The notes under the pieces: generated by a model | The model's input: the letters and a program-made list of their open reading frames with translations, nothing else | Told to the model about the DNA's origin: nothing | The model's database searches: none | Assembly: GCF_024138165.1 (NCBI RefSeq) | Contig: NZ_CP100000.1 | Coordinates: 2,728,001-2,792,000 of the forward strand | Direction of reading: 5' to 3' | DNA: 64,000 nucleotides | DNA from: Halorussus vallis | GTDB lineage: Archaea; Halobacteriota; Halobacteria; Halobacteriales; Haladaptataceae | Position numbers and translations under genes: made by a program | In this document: piece after piece, positions 16,235 through 27,209 of the stretch | How the letters are laid out: the number at the start of each line of letters is the position of its first letter | How positions within the stretch are numbered: the first letter of the stretch is position 1

Positions 16235-16666
16235 TCAGGCGCCGTTCGCGAGTTGGCGAACCGTCAGCACCGGGACCGGGCAGGTCCGGACGACGCGCTC
16301 GGCGACGCTCCCGATGAGAAAGCGGTTCTCGCCGTGGCGGCCACGGGTGCCGGTCGCCACCAGGTCGGCGCCGGTTTCGCGGGCGTACTCGCCGATTTCC
16401 GCCGCGGGGTGGCCCTCCCGGACCGCGGTGGTGACCTCGCGGTCGGCGTGCTCGCGGACCGCCGACAGCGCCTCCTCGGCCTGGCCTTCGAGGGCGTCGT
16501 GGAACTGGTCGCGCAGGTCGTCGGGCGACGACTCGACCTCCCCCTCGTCGACGACGTAGAGCGCGTGGACCGCGGCGTCGAACCGACGCGCGAGGTCGAG
16601 CGCGACGGCCACCGCGCGGGTGACGCTCTCGGAGCCGTCCGTGGCGACGACGACTGTGTCTATCAT
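16235..16666 (-). CDS. Universal stress protein (UspA family)
   Basis: A 143-residue UspA domain. It begins MIDTVVVATDGSESVTRAV, with the P-loop-like GTRGRHGENRFLIGSVAERV followed by VPVLTVR; the G-x2-G-x9-G-(S/T) pattern predicts ATP binding. The ATG at 16666 gives a normal family length; a longer in-frame extension upstream is unlikely. It is divergent from a second UspA gene, 106 bases apart, so the two may share control. Confidence 0.9.
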   Translation of the reverse strand: MIDTVVVATDGSESVTRAVAVALDLARRFDAAVHALYVVDEGEVESSPDDLRDQFHDALEGQAEEALSAVREHADREVTTAVREGHPAAEIGEYARETGADLVATGTRGRHGENRFLIGSVAERVVRTCPVPVLTVRQLANGA

Positions 16667-16772
16667 GGTCGCTCCTACCGGGTGACGGCCCATAAAGTTC
16701 GATGATGCGTCGCCGCGGCGTTCAGGGACGGGGAAGGGAGGATTTTTGCCGGACCCCTCCGCATGTACGGCC

Positions 16773-17228
16773 ATGACCGAATCGCCGCTGGAGGTCGAGA
16801 CGGTGCTCGTGCCGGTCGACGGCAGCGACGAGTCCGTCGAGGCAGTCGAGTACGCCGCCGCGGTCGCCCAGAAGTACGGCGCGAGGGTCCACGCGATGTA
16901 CGTCCTCGGCGAGGACGTGGTCCGGGGCATCGAGTCCGGCACCGTCGACGAGGACGACGTACTCACCGAAACCGAGGCGTTCATCGACACCGTCCGCGGA
17001 GTCGCCGACGACCACGGCGTGGGGGTCACCAACTCGAACGCCTACGGCTTCTCGCCGACGAGTAAGCTCCAGCACCCCGGGAGCGTCATCCTCGACACCG
17101 CCGAGGACGTCGACGCCGATTTCCTGGTGATTCCGCGCGAACCGCTCACCGGCGAACCCGGCGAGATACTGGAGAAGGCCGCCGAGTACGTCCTGCTGTA
17201 CGCGAGCCAGCCCGTGCTGTCGGTTTGA
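16773..17228 (+). CDS. Universal stress protein (UspA family), ATP-binding motif lost
   Basis: A 151-residue UspA-like protein: VETVLVPVDGSDESVEAVEYA at the start and VLLYASQPVLSV at the end. The usual G-x2-G-x9-G-S loop is replaced by IPREPLTGEPGEILEKAAE, so ATP binding is doubtful. The ATG at 16773 gives the canonical length; an in-frame codon 27 bases upstream is less likely. It is divergent from the UspA at 16235-16666 and 195 bases upstream of the formate/nitrite-type channel gene. Confidence 0.86.
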   Translation: MTESPLEVETVLVPVDGSDESVEAVEYAAAVAQKYGARVHAMYVLGEDVVRGIESGTVDEDDVLTETEAFIDTVRGVADDHGVGVTNSNAYGFSPTSKLQHPGSVILDTAEDVDADFLVIPREPLTGEPGEILEKAAEYVLLYASQPVLSV

Positions 17229-17423
17229 GTCGGTTGAGCTGTCCGTCACATTCGAAGTCCGGATGACTTCTGCCCTAGTCGGTGAGCGATGCGCGAAATC
17301 ACACCGAAACGGTTCCATTGAAATCCCCACTTGCTGACGTCTTTCCGACCCGGGTCCGCTTCGACCGCCATCGCCACAAGTCCCATAGTCGAAAGGCACG
17401 ATAATACTCTGAGAGAACGAGAA

Positions 17424-18389
17424 ATGGACGACGGGGATGAGGAAACACCTAGAGTTCGCCACCGTGATCGAGCTGCTTCCGGAGCCCCAGCCGAGGGCTG
17501 GGCCCTCAGCGATCGGTTCTCGTGGGAGGAGATCCACCAGCGGCTCCTCGCATCTGCCGACGAGGCGATCAACAGTCCCACCTCGGAGTTGTTCTTAAGC
17601 GGATTGACTGCGGGATTTGCAATCGTACTGACGTTCATCGGGTACGCTGTCGGGAGTGCCGCTTTTCCGAACAACCACTTCCTCGCCTCCGTACTATATC
17701 CGATCGGATTCCTGTACATCATTCTGGGCCGATACGAACTCTTCACCGAGAAGACTCTCCCGCCAGTCAAGCTGGTGTTGTCTAGACTGGCCAGCCTTCC
17801 GCTGCTCCTGCACATGTGGGGTACCGTATTGGCAGCAAACATTGTCGGAGCAGCGGTTGGCGTATTCATTCTCGCCAACACCCACGTCCTTTCACCGGAC
17901 GCGATGCGGGCCGGTGCCGAATTCGTCCAGCACGGCCTTGAAGTGGGGTGGTGGGACGTCTTCTTCAAGGCGGTGTTCGCCGGCTGGCTGGTCGCCGGCG
18001 TGGTGTGGCTCGGAGCCGCCGCACACGACACGATTTCCCGCGTGATAATCATCTATCTGGTCTTCTACATGATTCCCACCGTCGGCCTGTTCCACGTGGT
18101 TTCCACGGGAGCTGAAGCCCTCTTCTTCGTATTCGTCGGCGACCCGGGTCCGGGACTGGTCACGATATTCTACGAGTTCTGGCTTCCGGTGTTGCTCGGC
18201 AACACGTTCGGGGGCGTGGTGCTGGTCGCCTTGGCGAGCTACGCCCAGTCCGAACAACGGCGCTACCCGGAGATCCGCGTCCTCTCCCCGCGCGAGATGC
18301 TGTTTAGCCTTAAGGGAGGCCGACCGTTCGACACGCCGAGGCCGGGGATTCGACTGACCGAGGACGACGAGGAGGCCGGGACGGAATGA
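17424..18389 (+). CDS. Formate/nitrite transporter (FNT) family channel
   Basis: A 321-residue integral membrane protein. After a charged N-terminus (~55 residues) come six predicted helices, including SGLTAGFAIVLTFIGYAVGS, VLYPIGFLYIILGRYELFTE, MWGTVLAANIVGAAVGVFIL, VFFKAVFAGWLVAGVVWLGA and LLGNTFGGVVLVALASYA. The layout is that of the FNT/FocA family, which passes small monovalent acids such as formate or nitrite. The ATG at 17424 follows ataatact at 17401-17408, the right spacing for a leaderless mRNA. The coding sequence between about 17560 and 17930 is less GC-rich than its neighbours, a possible sign of transfer. Confidence 0.88.
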   Translation: MDDGDEETPRVRHRDRAASGAPAEGWALSDRFSWEEIHQRLLASADEAINSPTSELFLSGLTAGFAIVLTFIGYAVGSAAFPNNHFLASVLYPIGFLYIILGRYELFTEKTLPPVKLVLSRLASLPLLLHMWGTVLAANIVGAAVGVFILANTHVLSPDAMRAGAEFVQHGLEVGWWDVFFKAVFAGWLVAGVVWLGAAAHDTISRVIIIYLVFYMIPTVGLFHVVSTGAEALFFVFVGDPGPGLVTIFYEFWLPVLLGNTFGGVVLVALASYAQSEQRRYPEIRVLSPREMLFSLKGGRPFDTPRPGIRLTEDDEEAGTE

Positions 18390-18460
18390 CTCGCCGTACT
18401 CTCGGTGTGATATTGACTATCGCTTCTCGCGCTGTTCTGCCTTGTTCAAGCCATCGGGGA

Positions 18461-18468
18461 TTTATATA
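18461..18468 (+). promoter_or_regulatory. Orphan TATA box with no gene downstream
   Basis: tttatata preceded by a purine-rich gggga is a strong archaeal BRE/TATA match. A rightward start near 18490 would enter 18490-18632, which has no open reading frame and abuts the 3' end of the leftward acetyltransferase gene. It may drive a small or antisense RNA. The whole 243-base spacer 18390-18632 is otherwise empty. Confidence 0.35.
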
Positions 18469-18632
18469 CGAGAGGACTCGGTAGGCTCAGCCTCTGTATT
18501 CAGCACGCATCCCACAGTACATCTGTAGCAGATAGGAAGTCTCCTAGCCAATTCGCGCCACACATCGAGCATTCCACTTCCTGACGGAGTAGAAGGATTT
18601 CGATAGAGCCACCGAAACCGATCTCACCGAAC

Positions 18633-19157
18633 TCACAATCGAAGCGCCATCTCTATCTCGAAGCTCTCGCTGCCGGAGGTTTCGAAGCCCACCTTCTCGT
18701 AGAGGCTCACCGCGGCGTGGTTCCACCGCTCGACGGTCAGCCACACCTTCTCGATGCCGTTCTCGCGGCCGTGCCCCAGCAGTCCCTCGATGAGCTTCGA
18801 ACCGATGCCGGCGCGCTGGAACTCCTGGTGGACGAAGATGGCGAGTTCGGAGGCGTCGTCGGCGTCGGGGACGAGCGTGGCGTGGCCGACCGCCCGGTCG
18901 CCGTTCCACGCGACGACGTTGAGGCCGTCGAGCAGCACCTCCAGCCAGTCGCGGACTCGGCTCTCGGTCGCCGGCGGAATGCCCTGGGCGCGGTCGGCCG
19001 AGTCGAAGTCCGTGTACATCTCGACGAGCGCCTCGAAGTCGCCCTCCTCGAAGGGGCGAATCTCAATCTCGCGGCCCTCCTTGTCCTCGAACGACAGCGG
19101 CGGCACGGGGAACTCCCCGGCGGGTTCGTCCGGATACCGGCGGTCGCTCGCGCTCAT
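18633..19157 (-). CDS. GNAT-family N-acetyltransferase
   Basis: A 174-residue acetyltransferase. The acetyl-CoA-binding motif A is LAIFVHQEFQRAGIGSKLIE (Q-R-A-G-I-G-S) at about residues 107-126, and motif B is LTVERWNHAAVSLYEKVGFE near the end. Substrate unknown. Its ATG overlaps the stop of the upstream UspA gene by four bases (ATGA), so the two are translationally coupled. Confidence 0.9.
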   Translation of the reverse strand: MSASDRRYPDEPAGEFPVPPLSFEDKEGREIEIRPFEEGDFEALVEMYTDFDSADRAQGIPPATESRVRDWLEVLLDGLNVVAWNGDRAVGHATLVPDADDASELAIFVHQEFQRAGIGSKLIEGLLGHGRENGIEKVWLTVERWNHAAVSLYEKVGFETSGSESFEIEMALRL

Positions 19158-19522
19158 CGTACCAGCGTGACCGTGACCGGCGAGTTCAGCAGGACGAACT
19201 CGGAGATGTGGCCGAGCCGTATCTTCCCCATCGGACTCCGCTGGCCGCCGCCGAGCACGATCTGGTCGAACCCTTCGGTTTCCGCGAGGTCGACCAGTTC
19301 GCTTCCCGGGTCGCCGGTCACCCGGCGGACCTCGGCGTCGAAGCCGGCGTCGTCCAGTTCCTCGTGCACGCGTGACTCGACCTCGTCGGTTCCGCGCTCG
19401 CTCTCGGGGTTCTCGAGGACGGCGACCGTGAGGTCGTCGCCCGCGGTCTTCGCGCGTTCGATAGTCTGCGAGAGCGCGCGGAGGGAGTCGTCGCTACCGC
19501 CGATACCCAGCAGTACGTTCAT
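19154..19522 (-). CDS. Universal stress protein (UspA family), short form
   Basis: A 122-residue UspA domain starting MNVLLGIGGSDDSLRALSQT and ending FVLLNSPVTVTLVR. The nucleotide loop is present as LGGGQRSPMGKIRLGHISEF, close to the G-x2-G-x9-G-S pattern, so ATP binding is plausible. It is shorter than usual by about 20 residues but has no visible truncation. It is the first gene of a two-gene unit with the GNAT enzyme. Confidence 0.88.
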   Translation of the reverse strand: MNVLLGIGGSDDSLRALSQTIERAKTAGDDLTVAVLENPESERGTDEVESRVHEELDDAGFDAEVRRVTGDPGSELVDLAETEGFDQIVLGGGQRSPMGKIRLGHISEFVLLNSPVTVTLVR

Positions 19523-19630
19523 GTCCGACCCAACCGCCCGGACCGTGAAAATAGTTGCGTGGCGGCCGGTACCGCGCGGACCCCGGCCAGACGATACGCT
19601 TTTCCACGTCTAACCGTAACCCCGACTCAC

Positions 19631-20638
19631 ATGACGGACGACCAATCGCGTCCGACCGACGAACAACACCAGGACGCAGAGAGCGAGACTACCGAAGTCG
19701 CCGACGGCGACTCCGGTAGTCTCGATGAAGCGAGCGACGAAGTCGCGAGCAGCGAGACTCGCGAGGCGGAAGCCGACCGAGTCTCGGAAGCGAGCGGCGA
19801 AGCCGCGAGCACTGAGAATTCGGACGTTTCTGGAGGGGACCGCGGAGACTTCGAAGACGCGACCGACGAAACCGCGAGCGACGAGGAGCGGTCGCCGACC
19901 GGCGACCGCTCCTTGCCGGCCGAAGCCGACGCCGGGGACGCTTCGGAACCGGTCGAGTCCGATTCCGAAGCGACCGCCGAAGCCGACGAGGCAACCGAGG
20001 AGGTCGAAGCCGACACCTCCGAAGCCGACGCCGCCGAATCACCAGCGGACGGTTCCGGCGCTGACGCGCCGGAACCGTCCGTCCCGGAGGACGTGGCGAA
20101 GTACGAGCGGTTCAAGAAGATGGACGGCGCGCAGTACGACCGCGTCAACGAGTTCCTGCGCGAGCGCACCTACGTCACCGCCCGCGAGTGGGCCATCGCC
20201 CGACTCTGCGCCGACTTCCGGACCGAAACCGGCGTCGAGATGACGAAGATCGGCCGGAACCTCCCGGAACTCGTCCCCTTCATGACCGACACCTACACGC
20301 CCCAGGCGGTCAACCAGGCCCGGTCGGCCTTCGAGGAGAAGGTCCGGCAGTCGGGGGCGACGTTCCTCTACGGGGCGATGTCGGGCTTCTTCACCGCCGA
20401 GGAACTCGACGACATGATGTACGAGGTCACCGAGATCGCGAAGTTCCTGCTCGAAGTCGAGGGCGTCGACCTCTCGGTCGACGAGGAACTGGAGGCCGAA
20501 GACCGCATCTCCGAGGTGATGCGGGAGGTCCAGTCGGCCAGTGCCGACCTCCGGCGCGACGAACTGGAGTGTCCCGAGTGCGGCCACGAGATGGTCGCGG
20601 AGACCGACCACGACCACGACGTGGAAGCCGACGACTGA
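19631..20638 (+). CDS. Conserved haloarchaeal protein with long acidic disordered N-terminus
   Basis: A 335-residue protein in two parts. Residues 1-155 are low-complexity (Asp, Glu, Ala, Ser, Thr), built from loosely repeated E-A-S-x-E-x-A-S units, and are surely disordered. The remainder is folded: VAKYERFKKMDGAQYDRVNE, LRERTYVTAREWAIARLCAD, and a helical region. It closes with a short zinc-ribbon-like CPECGHEM and a His/Asp-rich tail (HDHDVEADD). The helical part resembles a haloarchaea-specific family of unknown function. The acidic repeat region should vary in length between strains. Confidence 0.82.
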   Translation: MTDDQSRPTDEQHQDAESETTEVADGDSGSLDEASDEVASSETREAEADRVSEASGEAASTENSDVSGGDRGDFEDATDETASDEERSPTGDRSLPAEADAGDASEPVESDSEATAEADEATEEVEADTSEADAAESPADGSGADAPEPSVPEDVAKYERFKKMDGAQYDRVNEFLRERTYVTAREWAIARLCADFRTETGVEMTKIGRNLPELVPFMTDTYTPQAVNQARSAFEEKVRQSGATFLYGAMSGFFTAEELDDMMYEVTEIAKFLLEVEGVDLSVDEELEAEDRISEVMREVQSASADLRRDELECPECGHEMVAETDHDHDVEADD

Positions 20639-20711
20639 GGCCGCGACGACCGAGCGGACGACCGATCACCGCGAGTCCGGAAGCGACGACCGACCGCCGC
20701 AGAACTGCCGG

Positions 20712-21758
20712 TCAGTCGTCGCTGCGCTCGTTGCCGGCGACGAACGGCCCGATGAACAGCGTCGACTGGGAGACGGTCGCCAGTCGAGCGATGTAGGAGA
20801 TGAGCGTCATGAACGGCACCAGCGACACCGTAATCGCCCCGGCGACGAACCAGAGCTGATTTTCGATTCCGAGCGTCTGACCGGGAAACACCGCAGAGTC
20901 GTATATCTGGGCCGCGAAGTAGGTGAGCAACAGCGACGGGAAACCCAGGTACAGTAGCGCCCGCGAGAAGTTGATGAACTCCGTGCGGATGTACGTCGTC
21001 TTGAAGTAGGCGCGGGCGCTGGCGAACAGTTCGATGGCGTCGACCATCTCCGAGAGGGCCTCGACCTCCTCGTCGGTCAACTCGTCGTCGTAGGCGCGCT
21101 GGATTCGCCGGAGGTCCCGGAGCTTTCTGGAGATGTCGAAGTCCATCACGGCGGGCACCGCCTCGAAGTCGCCGAACGTCGCGCCCGCCAGTTCCTCCTC
21201 GACCCCCTCGGCGTCGATCAGCAGGTCCCGGACGAAGTTCGCCACGTCGTTCTGCAACTCGAAGGTACCATCGACCGTCTCGCCGAGTTCCACCGCGCGC
21301 CGCTGGAGCGCCGAAACCATGTCGTCCAAAAACTGCCCCGGCGAGAGCGGACTCACCGTCTCTTCGAGCAGGTCCTCGCTCTGCTCGCGCAGTTCCATCG
21401 TGTCCCGAAACCGTTCGCGCTGGTCGCTCACCGGACCGAGTTCCGGCGAGAGCACCAGTTGGTTGATGGAGAGGACGATGGTGACCACGGAGACGATGGT
21501 CTTGAGAAGTTCGACCAGCGCCGACGCCGGGGAGATGCCGCGGGTGAGAAACCGGTGAACCGAAACCGGTCCGAACGCGCCGACGACCACCGTCAGCAGG
21601 AACGTCGTCGCCGTGAGCGCGACGACGACGGTCCAGCGGTCGGCGTCGATGAGTAGCCATCGCTTGACGTCGAACAGGGTCCGCTGGAGCGGCCCGCGGT
21701 CGGGACGCTCGATGGTGTCGCTGATTTCCGTCGGCGAGTCGAAGTCCGTCCCGTCCAT
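20712..21758 (-). CDS. Haloarchaeal four-helix membrane protein, function unknown
   Basis: A 348-residue protein with two N-terminal transmembrane helices (VVVALTATTFLLTVVVGAFG and LKTIVSVVTIVLSINQLVL). Then follows a ~170-residue soluble helical region with heptad-like charged text, and two C-terminal helices (ALLYLGFPSLLLTYFAAQI and AGAITVSLVPFMTLISYIA). The topology puts both termini on one side and the helical domain between the hairpins. No catalytic motif is apparent. It is convergent with the acidic protein gene. Confidence 0.8.
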   Translation of the reverse strand: MDGTDFDSPTEISDTIERPDRGPLQRTLFDVKRWLLIDADRWTVVVALTATTFLLTVVVGAFGPVSVHRFLTRGISPASALVELLKTIVSVVTIVLSINQLVLSPELGPVSDQRERFRDTMELREQSEDLLEETVSPLSPGQFLDDMVSALQRRAVELGETVDGTFELQNDVANFVRDLLIDAEGVEEELAGATFGDFEAVPAVMDFDISRKLRDLRRIQRAYDDELTDEEVEALSEMVDAIELFASARAYFKTTYIRTEFINFSRALLYLGFPSLLLTYFAAQIYDSAVFPGQTLGIENQLWFVAGAITVSLVPFMTLISYIARLATVSQSTLFIGPFVAGNERSDD

Positions 21759-21827
21759 CTGGCGGTAGACGAGTTACGGCGCCCCGACCTTTCGGTGCTT
21801 CGGCCCGAAGTCGCCTCCGCCCGTCGA

Positions 21828-22433
21828 TTACGCCCGCTCCCCGTCCCCGTCGCCGTCTTCGCCCGGCGGCGCGAACACCGAGGGGTCGTCGTGGACGAAC
21901 TCGATTCGCTCTTCGGAGAGCGTCCGGACGTAGCTGTAGAGTTCGCCCTCGCTCCGCGCGAGTTCGAGCATCCTCTGGGCCGACTGGACGTCGTAGTAGG
22001 CCGGGTAGAGCACCGCGAACTCGGCGTCGCGGTCCTCCATGGCGACGACGAGCAACGCGAGGTCGTCGGCAGCCGCGCTGAAGACCTCGTAGGCGTCGAA
22101 GGAGACGCCCTCCTCCATCCGCTCCTCGACGGCCTCGAACTCGTCGTCGGGGACCAGCACGTCCAGTCCGAAGCGGTCGTCGCCCGACTCCGGGTCGGGG
22201 GTCAGCACCGTCACGTCGCCGGGGTGGAGCTGTACGGTTTCCCAGCCGTCGTCCTCGTAGCCCGCGGCGGTCGCCTCCATGTCGGCGACCACGTCGTCCC
22301 AGAACTCCATCGCCCGGAGGTGGGTACCGGGGAGGTTTTCGACCTCCTCGAACGCCGCCGCCGGGTCCTCCTCGGCCAGCGCTTCGACGTCGTCGCCCGA
22401 CTCGGCGTCGCGGTCGTCGCCGTCCTCGCTCAT
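21828..22433 (-). CDS. Conserved haloarchaeal acidic protein, function unknown
   Basis: A 201-residue protein from the ATG at 22433. The start was chosen because the next upstream in-frame start adds basic, atypical residues (MRSFFTRKNAQT). After an acidic N-terminus it holds one alpha/beta domain (TVQLHPGDVTVLTPDP, VLVPDDEFEAVEERM, ADDLALLVVAMEDRDAEFAV). A helical C-terminus with AQRMLELARSEGELYSYVRT follows. It probably belongs to a haloarchaea-restricted family. It lies divergently 119 bases from the ABC ATPase gene. Confidence 0.8.
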   Translation of the reverse strand: MSEDGDDRDAESGDDVEALAEEDPAAAFEEVENLPGTHLRAMEFWDDVVADMEATAAGYEDDGWETVQLHPGDVTVLTPDPESGDDRFGLDVLVPDDEFEAVEERMEEGVSFDAYEVFSAAADDLALLVVAMEDRDAEFAVLYPAYYDVQSAQRMLELARSEGELYSYVRTLSEERIEFVHDDPSVFAPPGEDGDGDGERA

Positions 22434-22552
22434 GGACGTTTGGGCGTTCTTTCGGGTGAAAAAACTTCGCATCGTGAACCGGTTCCGGCGCGAACGCCGA
22501 GCGTTTCCAGTGGAAAGGTATTTGCCCGCCGACCTACCACTTTCTGGTAATT

Positions 22553-25048
<2,496 letters not shown>

Positions 25049-25058
25049 CCTTCTAATC

Positions 25059-25094
25059 GGCGCGGCCGAGACGCCGCGGCGTCTCGGCCGCGCC
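25059..25094 (+). terminator. Strong hairpin after the fused ATPase gene
   Basis: A perfect 17-bp inverted repeat (left arm from 25059 ggcgcggccgagacgcc, right arm 25078-25094), starting ten bases beyond the ATPase stop codon. It could terminate or stabilise the 3' end. Haloarchaeal termination usually relies on T-tracts, and none follows, so a stability role is equally likely. Confidence 0.5.
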
Positions 25095-25253
25095 CGTTCA
25101 TGCCGGCCGTCGCCCCATCGTTTTTCGGTCGTTTCGTCCGTTTTCGGGCCACCCGTCTGTCGCCGACGCCGTTACGTTCGTTACGCGTTCGAAATGCTTC
25201 CGTACCGGTCCGAGAATTGAACCAACCGAATCGGGCCACAATCCGCTCCCGTA

Positions 25254-25264
25254 GCCTTATATTC
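25254..25264 (+). promoter_or_regulatory. TATA box of binding protein 1
   Basis: gccttatattc, about 25-35 bases upstream of the ATG at 25289, in an otherwise gene-free 240-base spacer. Confidence 0.55.
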
Positions 25265-25288
25265 AGCATGATTGATTAGTAGCGTTGG

Positions 25289-27073
25289 ATGACTTCAAAC
25301 GACACATCCGTTTCGAGGCGGAGCCTGCTGAAAGCGGCCGGGGGGGCGGCGGCGTCGGCGTCGGTCGCCGGGTACGTGGAGACCGATAGCAGCGAAGACG
25401 TACAGCAACAGGGCGGCGGCACGGTCACCTACGCCAGGGGGAACGACTCTGGGACGCTCGACCCGCAGAACACCACGAGCGGGGAGGACGTCAAGGTCAC
25501 CAACCAGATGTACGACACCCTCATCGAGTTCAAACCCAACCAGACCTCCCTGCAGGAGGGGCTGGCGACGAAGTACTCGATGAACGGGACGACGGTGAAC
25601 CTCACGCTCCGGAAGGGCGTCAAGTTCCACAACGGCGACGAGTTCACCGCCGAGGACTTCGTCGCGACCTATCGCCGGTTCACCGACCCGAGCTACCAGT
25701 ACTATCCGGGCAACGAGTACGTCTCGGCGTACGGGCCGTTCACGCTGGGCGACTGGGTGAAGAGCGTGAGCGCGGGCGGCGGGACGTCCGGCGGCCAGCA
25801 GACGACCGGCGGTCAGCAGACGACCCAGGGCGACGGAGCGTCGGGGACCGCAACGACCCAGGCCGGCGGCGGTGGCGGGGGCGGGAGCTACACCCTCACC
25901 ATCGAACTCCAGCAGACGTACGCGCCGTTCCTGCGGAACCTGGCGATGTTCGCCTCCAGCGTGCTGTCGCAGGCGGCCATCCGCCGCCACGTCCAGGACC
26001 AGAACTTCTCGCTCAGTCAACAGCCGGTCGGCACGGGGGCGTTCCAGTTCGAGAACTGGGACAAGGGCAACCAGCGCATCCGACTGTCGCGCAACCCCGA
26101 CTACTGGGGCGAGGGTCCGTACGTCGACGAGGTCGTGTTCACGGCCATCGCGCAGAACACCACCCGCGCCCAGACGCTCATCTCGGGCGGGGCCGACATC
26201 ATCGACGGCATCGGCGCCCAGTCGAGCCAGATCGTCAAGAACGCCGACCAAGCCGAACTCATCGAAACTCAGGGCATCAACGTCGGCTACTTGGCGTTCA
26301 ACATGGCCCAGCGCGAGGAGTTCCGTAACAAGAAGGTCCGGCAGGCGATCAGCTACGCCATCAACACGAAGGCGATCGTCCAGACCATCTTCCGGGGCAT
26401 CGCCACCCAGGCAAGCCAACCCATCCCGCAGAAGGTGCTAGGGTACAACGAGAACATCGACCCCTACCCCTACGACCCCGACCGGGCCAAGCAACTGCTG
26501 AACGAGGCAGGCTACGGCAACGGCTTCGAGTTCGAGTTGGCGACGTTCCAGAACCCGCGGACGTACAACCCGTCGCCGATTCAGGCGGCCCAGACGGTCA
26601 AGTCCAACCTCAACGAGGTCGGCATCACCGTCAACATCAACCAGCAGCCGTTCAACCCCTTCCTCACTTACACCGAGACGGGGAAGCACGACGCCTGCTT
26701 CCTGGGGTGGATGACGGACAACGCCGACCCGGACAACTTCTTCTACGCCCTGTTGCACCCGCAGGTTTCGAACGACAAGATTCCGCAGGGCCAGGACTGG
26801 GTCAGCTTCGACACCGAGGGGTTCAACACGCTCAACGTGGCGGCGTGGGCCAACACGAAGTACATGCGACTCACCGAGCGGGCCCAGTCGACGCTGAACA
26901 CCCAGAAGCGCGCCGACCTCTACAAGCAGGCGGCCCAGATCGCCCACGACGAGGCGCCGTGGGTGTTCATGGACCACGCGAAGGAGCTTCGGGGCGTCGC
27001 CAACCGAATCCAGGGCTTCCAGATCGCGCCCATAAGCGGTCCCCTGCTCAATCGGGTCAAGATTCAGAACTGA
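25289..27073 (+). CDS. ABC transporter substrate-binding protein (family 5), lipobox cysteine replaced
   Basis: A 594-residue extracellular solute-binding protein of the peptide/nickel family (SBP_bac_5). A Tat signal SRRSLLKAAGG (Arg10-Arg11) is followed by SVAGYVE, where the lipobox cysteine of haloarchaeal lipoproteins is Tyr29 (codon tac, 25373-25375). The mature protein shows LTLRKGVKFHNGDEFTAEDF, FQFENWDKGNQRIRLSRNPD and FLGWMTDNADPDNFFYALLH, as in the neighbour at 27210. Residues 161-200 are a Gly/Gln/Thr-rich insertion absent from that neighbour. It has its own promoter. The substrate is probably a peptide or similar cationic or amphipathic solute; that is not determinable here. Confidence 0.92.
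   Translation: MTSNDTSVSRRSLLKAAGGAAASASVAGYVETDSSEDVQQQGGGTVTYARGNDSGTLDPQNTTSGEDVKVTNQMYDTLIEFKPNQTSLQEGLATKYSMNGTTVNLTLRKGVKFHNGDEFTAEDFVATYRRFTDPSYQYYPGNEYVSAYGPFTLGDWVKSVSAGGGTSGGQQTTGGQQTTQGDGASGTATTQAGGGGGGGSYTLTIELQQTYAPFLRNLAMFASSVLSQAAIRRHVQDQNFSLSQQPVGTGAFQFENWDKGNQRIRLSRNPDYWGEGPYVDEVVFTAIAQNTTRAQTLISGGADIIDGIGAQSSQIVKNADQAELIETQGINVGYLAFNMAQREEFRNKKVRQAISYAINTKAIVQTIFRGIATQASQPIPQKVLGYNENIDPYPYDPDRAKQLLNEAGYGNGFEFELATFQNPRTYNPSPIQAAQTVKSNLNEVGITVNINQQPFNPFLTYTETGKHDACFLGWMTDNADPDNFFYALLHPQVSNDKIPQGQDWVSFDTEGFNTLNVAAWANTKYMRLTERAQSTLNTQKRADLYKQAAQIAHDEAPWVFMDHAKELRGVANRIQGFQIAPISGPLLNRVKIQN
25769..25888 (+). repeat. Low-complexity Gly/Gln/Thr coding insertion inside binding protein 1
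   Basis: It encodes residues 161-200, with imperfectly repeated GGQQTT units and a run of seven glycines. The tandem paralogue has ordinary structured sequence at this position. It probably forms a flexible surface loop. Confidence 0.75.
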
Positions 27074-27178
27074 CGCGACCGGCGACACCGTCGGTTCTCG
27101 ATTCTTTTCGTTCGGCGCGGCGAACGAATACTCAATGGTGAGTGAACGTTTTATATTTCTTTCGCCGCCGTTCGGCAC

Positions 27179-27188
27179 GCTTATATGC
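27179..27188 (+). promoter_or_regulatory. TATA box of binding protein 2
   Basis: gcttatatgc, 22-31 bases upstream of the ATG at 27210. A second A+T-rich stretch (gttttatattt) lies about 30 bases further upstream. Confidence 0.5.
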
Positions 27189-27209
27189 GATGTCTGAGCA
27201 TGGTGGGCT

